NCBI GenBank assembly: GCA_945875135.1
Contig: CAMCJO010000046.1
Coordinates: 1-10,017, forward strand
From: an uncultured Porphyromonas sp.
Lineage (GTDB): Bacteria > Bacteroidota > Bacteroidia > Bacteroidales > Porphyromonadaceae
Length of the DNA stretch: 10,017 nucleotides
Reading direction: 5' to 3'
How positions within the stretch are numbered: the stretch's first letter is position 1; the number at the start of each line of letters is the position of its first letter. The position numbers and the translations under genes were made by a program. The notes under the pieces were generated by a model. That model searched no databases and was not told where the DNA came from. It saw nothing but the letters and a program-made list of their open reading frames with translations. Positions 7,517-10,017 of the stretch are shown in pieces.

Positions 7517-8479
7517 ATGAGACCTCCTCATATCGTTATACTAGGCTTAGGAGGCGTCGGCGGATACTTCGGCGGGCTCTGGACACGCTACGCTATGGAG
7601 CATCCCGACCAGTTGCGCGTCTCCTACCTTATGCGTCCTGGAGCGCACTACGATCGTGTAAGCCGTGAGGGCTTGCGCATCTCTTCGCCTCGTCTGGCAG
7701 AGACCGTCGTGCGTCCCAGTTGCGTCACTTGCGATCCGCAGGAGCTGGGTCCGATAGACTATCTAGTTGTCGTGACCAAGAGCTATGACCTGGCCGACAG
7801 CATACGTCCGCTCCAGCCTTACCTGACCAAGGAGAGTGCCGTCCTGCCCCTGCTCAATGGACTAGACATCCACGAGCAGCTCCGCACGATGCTCCCCGCA
7901 GAGGTCGAGCGTTGGGCAGGTGTCGCTTATATCACCGCACGCCGTACAGAGCCTGGCGTCGTGGAGAGCCACTCTGACAACGAGCGACTCTACATAGGTT
8001 CCCTCGCACGCCCCATCGGTAGTGAGCGAACGGCTAGCGAAGAGCGACTCCTCCAGATTTCCCAAGCTGCGGGCATCGACCTCGTCATCCCCGACGACCC
8101 TATGGAAGAGGTGCGCAAGAAGTTCCTCATGCTTTCCAACTCAGCAGCCGCAACAGGCTACTACGATTGCAACGTCGAGGGCTTGCTCGGTGCGCATCGT
8201 GCCTTTGTCATCGGACTCACCGAAGAGCTCTGCCAACTCTACCATGCTAAGGGGTGGGGCATCAGCGATGCCGATCCAGTCGCCTCAGCACTTCGTCGCA
8301 TAGAGCGCATGCCACCCGCCACGACCACCTCGATGAATAGCGACCTACGCAACCATCATCAGAGCGAGGTCGAGAGCCTTGTCGGCTATGTAGTTCGTGA
8401 GAGCCAGCGCTTAGGACTCTCAGCACCACACTACGAAGAGGCTTACGCCGGCATCTTGCAGCGCATCGCGCAGCAGTAA
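7517..8479 (+). CDS. panE: 2-dehydropantoate 2-reductase (ketopantoate reductase)
   Basis: This 320-residue protein is of the ApbA/PanE family, which reduces 2-dehydropantoate to pantoate with NADPH on the pantothenate and CoA pathway. The N-terminal Rossmann motif is GLGGVGGYFGG with G10, G12 and G15. VVVTKSYDL provides K88, corresponding to the substrate/cofactor-contacting lysine. The helical C-terminal domain has the likely catalytic lysine K202 (RKKFLMLSN) and SMNSDLRNHHQSEVESLVGY, where E284 aligns with the acid of the E. coli TEID motif. Length is slightly above the usual 300. The gene begins only 6 nt after lpdA stops, so translational coupling is likely, and a 12-bp hairpin starts 6 nt after its own stop. 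Paralogues with other 2-oxoacid substrates exist in this family, and no panB or panC gene is adjacent, so the family is sure and the exact substrate probable. Confidence 0.85.
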   Translation: MRPPHIVILGLGGVGGYFGGLWTRYAMEHPDQLRVSYLMRPGAHYDRVSREGLRISSPRLAETVVRPSCVTCDPQELGPIDYLVVVTKSYDLADSIRPLQPYLTKESAVLPLLNGLDIHEQLRTMLPAEVERWAGVAYITARRTEPGVVESHSDNERLYIGSLARPIGSERTASEERLLQISQAAGIDLVIPDDPMEEVRKKFLMLSNSAAATGYYDCNVEGLLGAHRAFVIGLTEELCQLYHAKGWGISDADPVASALRRIERMPPATTTSMNSDLRNHHQSEVESLVGYVVRESQRLGLSAPHYEEAYAGILQRIAQQ

Positions 8480-8484
8480 TCATC

Positions 8485-8529
8485 AGCGTCTCGGAGCTGT
8501 CGGATCTCGTCTGACTACTCCGAGACGCT
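8485..8529 (+). terminator. Perfect 12-bp hairpin after panE, possible terminator
   Basis: AGCGTCTCGGAG at 8485-8496 is the exact reverse complement of 8518-8529, with a 21-nt loop. The stem is GC-rich and starts 6 nt after the panE stop codon, a position suited to transcript termination or 3'-end protection. Only a weak TTGTCT follows instead of a T-run, so intrinsic termination is uncertain. The left arm and loop start (TCGGAG....CGGA) resemble window positions 1-18, which also precede a heptad tract, so the hairpin may be part of a repeat unit. Confidence 0.55.
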
Positions 8530-8531
8530 TG

Positions 8532-8559
8532 TCTAATATCTAATCTCTAACTTCTAATC
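8532..8559 (+). repeat. Heptad repeat tract (TCTAAYY), copy 3
   Basis: Four exact 7-nt units (TCTAATA, TCTAATC, TCTAACT, TCTAATC) follow the hairpin and end 4 nt before the start codon at 8564, separated from it by CCCC. Unlike copies 1 and 2, no TATCTTTG box follows, so the repeat itself would lie in the 5' leader or the ribosome-binding region. Confidence 0.8.
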
Positions 8560-8563
8560 CCCC

Positions 8564-9901
8564 ATGAAGCGTCTACTCGTTATCTTGCTTTGCCTCCTCA
8601 CACTGCCACTCTTTATGGCCCAAGGTCAGGAGCTAGACTCGCTCGCGCAAGCCTTTCGTACGAAGCCCTCTGTAGCTACCGCCACGCAGCTCGTGGAGCA
8701 GGCTACAAAGCGAGGACGCAGTGACCTAGCCGTCTCGGCTTATGAGTACCTCGCTCATCAAAATGGCAAGTACCTGCCCGCTCTCTGGGAGAGCTATCTC
8801 CGAGAGCTGCGACTAGACGAGCTGTCTGCTTCGCTCGAGAAGCAGAGCAGAGCGCGTAAGGGGCAGCACGCCACCGACCTTTACGCTGAGCGACTGCATA
8901 CGCTGCGTCGGCTCATGGGAAACGTCCTCTGGCTAGAAGTGGCCGACACCGTCACCATTGCACGAGAGCAGTTAGCCAACTACCTCAACGGACAAGGTGT
9001 CAAAGTATTCTCCTGCGACAGCTTAGGACTAGGCTTCCTCACCGAGCGAAGCGATCGATACATCAGACCGCTCCGAGATCGTCCCGAGGCACCCGTGCGT
9101 CTCGTCTATGGCGATCTCCTTGCCAATCAGCCGATCCCCACAACCCTCCAAGCGGATGCAACGATTATTACCGCCATCCCAGACAGCCTAGAGGCTCCCT
9201 CTTACCCCTCGCTAGCTCCTGACGGTATCACGCTCTACTTCTCAGCTATTAGCAAGCACGGACTGGGCGAGCGAGACCTCTATATGACCCGCCAGACCGC
9301 TTCAGGAGGCTACCTGCAGCCAGTCCCGCTGGGACTTCCGTACAACAGCACGGGCGATGACTTGCTCCTCGCTTTCAACGCTGAGCGTCATCTCGGCTAC
9401 CTCGTCTCCGACCGCTATGCTCCCCACGGCATGGTCACCATCTACCGCTTTGTCTACAATGATGGCGAGGTGACCGAGGTTCCCTCCAACGATCCCGCCA
9501 TCCTGCGCCAGTACGCTATGCTGCGCCCTTACCGTATCACGCAGCGTCAGGATGTAGACTACGGAGCTTTGCTGAGCAAGCAAACAACCGCACAGTCTGC
9601 CCACGGGAGTGCCTCTCAGGGAGCCTTCGTCGTGGCGCCAGATGTTATCTACACGAGTCGCGAGCAGTTTCACTCCGCCGAGGCTGCGACCCTCTATGAT
9701 CAGTATCTGATCCAGCAGAAGCAGCTTACTGAGCAGGAGCAGACACTGGCTCGCCTCCGCACCGCCTACCACCAGCATAGCGGTAGCGATGCCGACCTGA
9801 CCGAGATGATCCTACAGCTCGAGCGTGAGCTCCCCGCAGCCCGCAAAGCATTGCGTGCACTTGCTCAGAAGATACGACAGCTCGAGCGTCCGCATCGCTA
9901 A
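8564..9901 (+). CDS. Exported PD40-like protein with C-terminal coiled coil
   Basis: This 445-residue protein has a clear Sec signal peptide: KR at 2-3, hydrophobic core at about 4-18, likely signal peptidase I cleavage after AQG (residue 21). There is no lipobox cysteine, so it should be periplasmic or surface-bound rather than a lipoprotein. Residues about 25-120 are helical. The region around 212-275 (YPSLAPDGITLYFSA, GERDLYMTRQ, LPYNSTGDDLLLAF, GYLVSDR) resembles PD40/WD40-like TolB-type beta-propeller repeats used for envelope protein or glycan contacts. Residues about 375-443 are rich in Q, E, L and R with heptad spacing, indicating a coiled coil. No OmpA peptidoglycan-binding domain follows, unlike many PD40 proteins of this phylum. 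The start is supported by the signal peptide. The gene is set apart from panE by a hairpin and repeat. Function unknown; an envelope-structural role is an inference. Confidence 0.75.
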   Translation: MKRLLVILLCLLTLPLFMAQGQELDSLAQAFRTKPSVATATQLVEQATKRGRSDLAVSAYEYLAHQNGKYLPALWESYLRELRLDELSASLEKQSRARKGQHATDLYAERLHTLRRLMGNVLWLEVADTVTIAREQLANYLNGQGVKVFSCDSLGLGFLTERSDRYIRPLRDRPEAPVRLVYGDLLANQPIPTTLQADATIITAIPDSLEAPSYPSLAPDGITLYFSAISKHGLGERDLYMTRQTASGGYLQPVPLGLPYNSTGDDLLLAFNAERHLGYLVSDRYAPHGMVTIYRFVYNDGEVTEVPSNDPAILRQYAMLRPYRITQRQDVDYGALLSKQTTAQSAHGSASQGAFVVAPDVIYTSREQFHSAEAATLYDQYLIQQKQLTEQEQTLARLRTAYHQHSGSDADLTEMILQLERELPAARKALRALAQKIRQLERPHR

Positions 9902-9967
9902 GAGCACCCTATATTGGGAAAAAGCACTACCTTAGCGGGCGTTAAACCAGTAAACAATCCAATCACA

Positions 9968-10017
9968 ATGAGAAAAGAACAACTAATCCGTATCTGCCTA
10001 GCCATGCTGCTAGCCAG
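9968..10017 (+). CDS. Start of an exported or membrane protein, cut by the window end
   Basis: An ATG at 9968 opens a frame that stays open to the window edge (16 full codons): MRKEQLIRICLAMLLA. Charged residues followed by a hydrophobic run look like the beginning of a signal peptide or signal anchor. The start is preceded by an A-rich stretch (AAACAATCCAATCACA), typical of Bacteroidota translation initiation. It lies 66 nt after the previous stop, without a clear terminator or promoter between, so it may be co-transcribed with the PD40-like gene. Too little is present to name a family. Confidence 0.6.
   Translation, partial: MRKEQLIRICLAMLLA

Noticed and set aside
9302..9778. Antisense open frame of 158 codons opposite the PD40-like gene
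   Set aside because: The + strand frame has a signal peptide and domain-like sequence over its full length; the antisense product has no signature and is explained by codon composition.
9914..9935. Possible promoter (TTG at 9914-9916, TACCTTAG at 9928-9935) before the last gene
   Set aside because: The -7-like box deviates from TAnnTTTG and the 11-nt spacing is much shorter than the roughly 19-20 nt expected for Bacteroidota promoters.

Overview
The window reads as chromosomal core sequence of a Bacteroidota bacterium, most likely a Porphyromonas of the P. asaccharolytica/P. uenonis type. The evidence is: two TAnnTTTG-type -7 boxes (TATCTTTG) of the Bacteroidota primary sigma factor, no convincing Shine-Dalgarno sequences, a 1090-residue DUF2723/GT117-type membrane protein (a typical Bacteroidota family), a PD40-type exported protein, and moderate, even GC content by eye. 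The species is an inference; only the phylum-level call is firm. All eight genes are on the + strand. No phage, IS, CRISPR, tRNA or rRNA is visible.

Layout. Positions 1-126: intergenic repeat, promoter and leader. 127-1871: two multi-pass transporters, a LysE/RhtB-type exporter and a YeiH-type putative anion exporter, 32 nt apart and probably one transcript. 1872-2055: a repeat-dense intergenic region with an inverted repeat, a 9-nt tandem array, heptad repeats and a promoter. 2056-5328: the large DUF2723 protein. 5358-6104: gpmA (2,3-bisphosphoglycerate-dependent phosphoglycerate mutase). 6140-7510: lpdA (dihydrolipoyl dehydrogenase). 7517-8479: panE-like ketopantoate reductase. The last four genes are separated by only 29, 35 and 6 nt with no visible terminator, so they could be read from the promoter at 2019-2026. 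8480-8563: perfect 12-bp hairpin plus heptad repeats. 8564-9901: exported PD40-like/coiled-coil protein. 9968 to the end: the first 16 codons of an exported or membrane protein cut by the window edge.

How the genes relate. gpmA and lpdA are central-carbon enzymes, and PanE makes pantoate for CoA, the acyl acceptor of the 2-oxoacid dehydrogenase complexes that Lpd serves. That is a loose metabolic link, not a dedicated pathway. The DUF2723 protein probably belongs to envelope glycosylation and has no obvious functional partner here.

The proteins are ordinary. The unusual content is between the genes. A family of 7-nt repeats (TCTAAYY) recurs at three intergenic sites. At two of them it runs into an almost identical promoter (24 of 26 positions match), and at one it accompanies an exact 9-nt-period CTAGTG array enclosed by a 19-nt perfect inverted repeat. 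This looks like a dispersed, promoter-carrying repeat that could vary in copy number.
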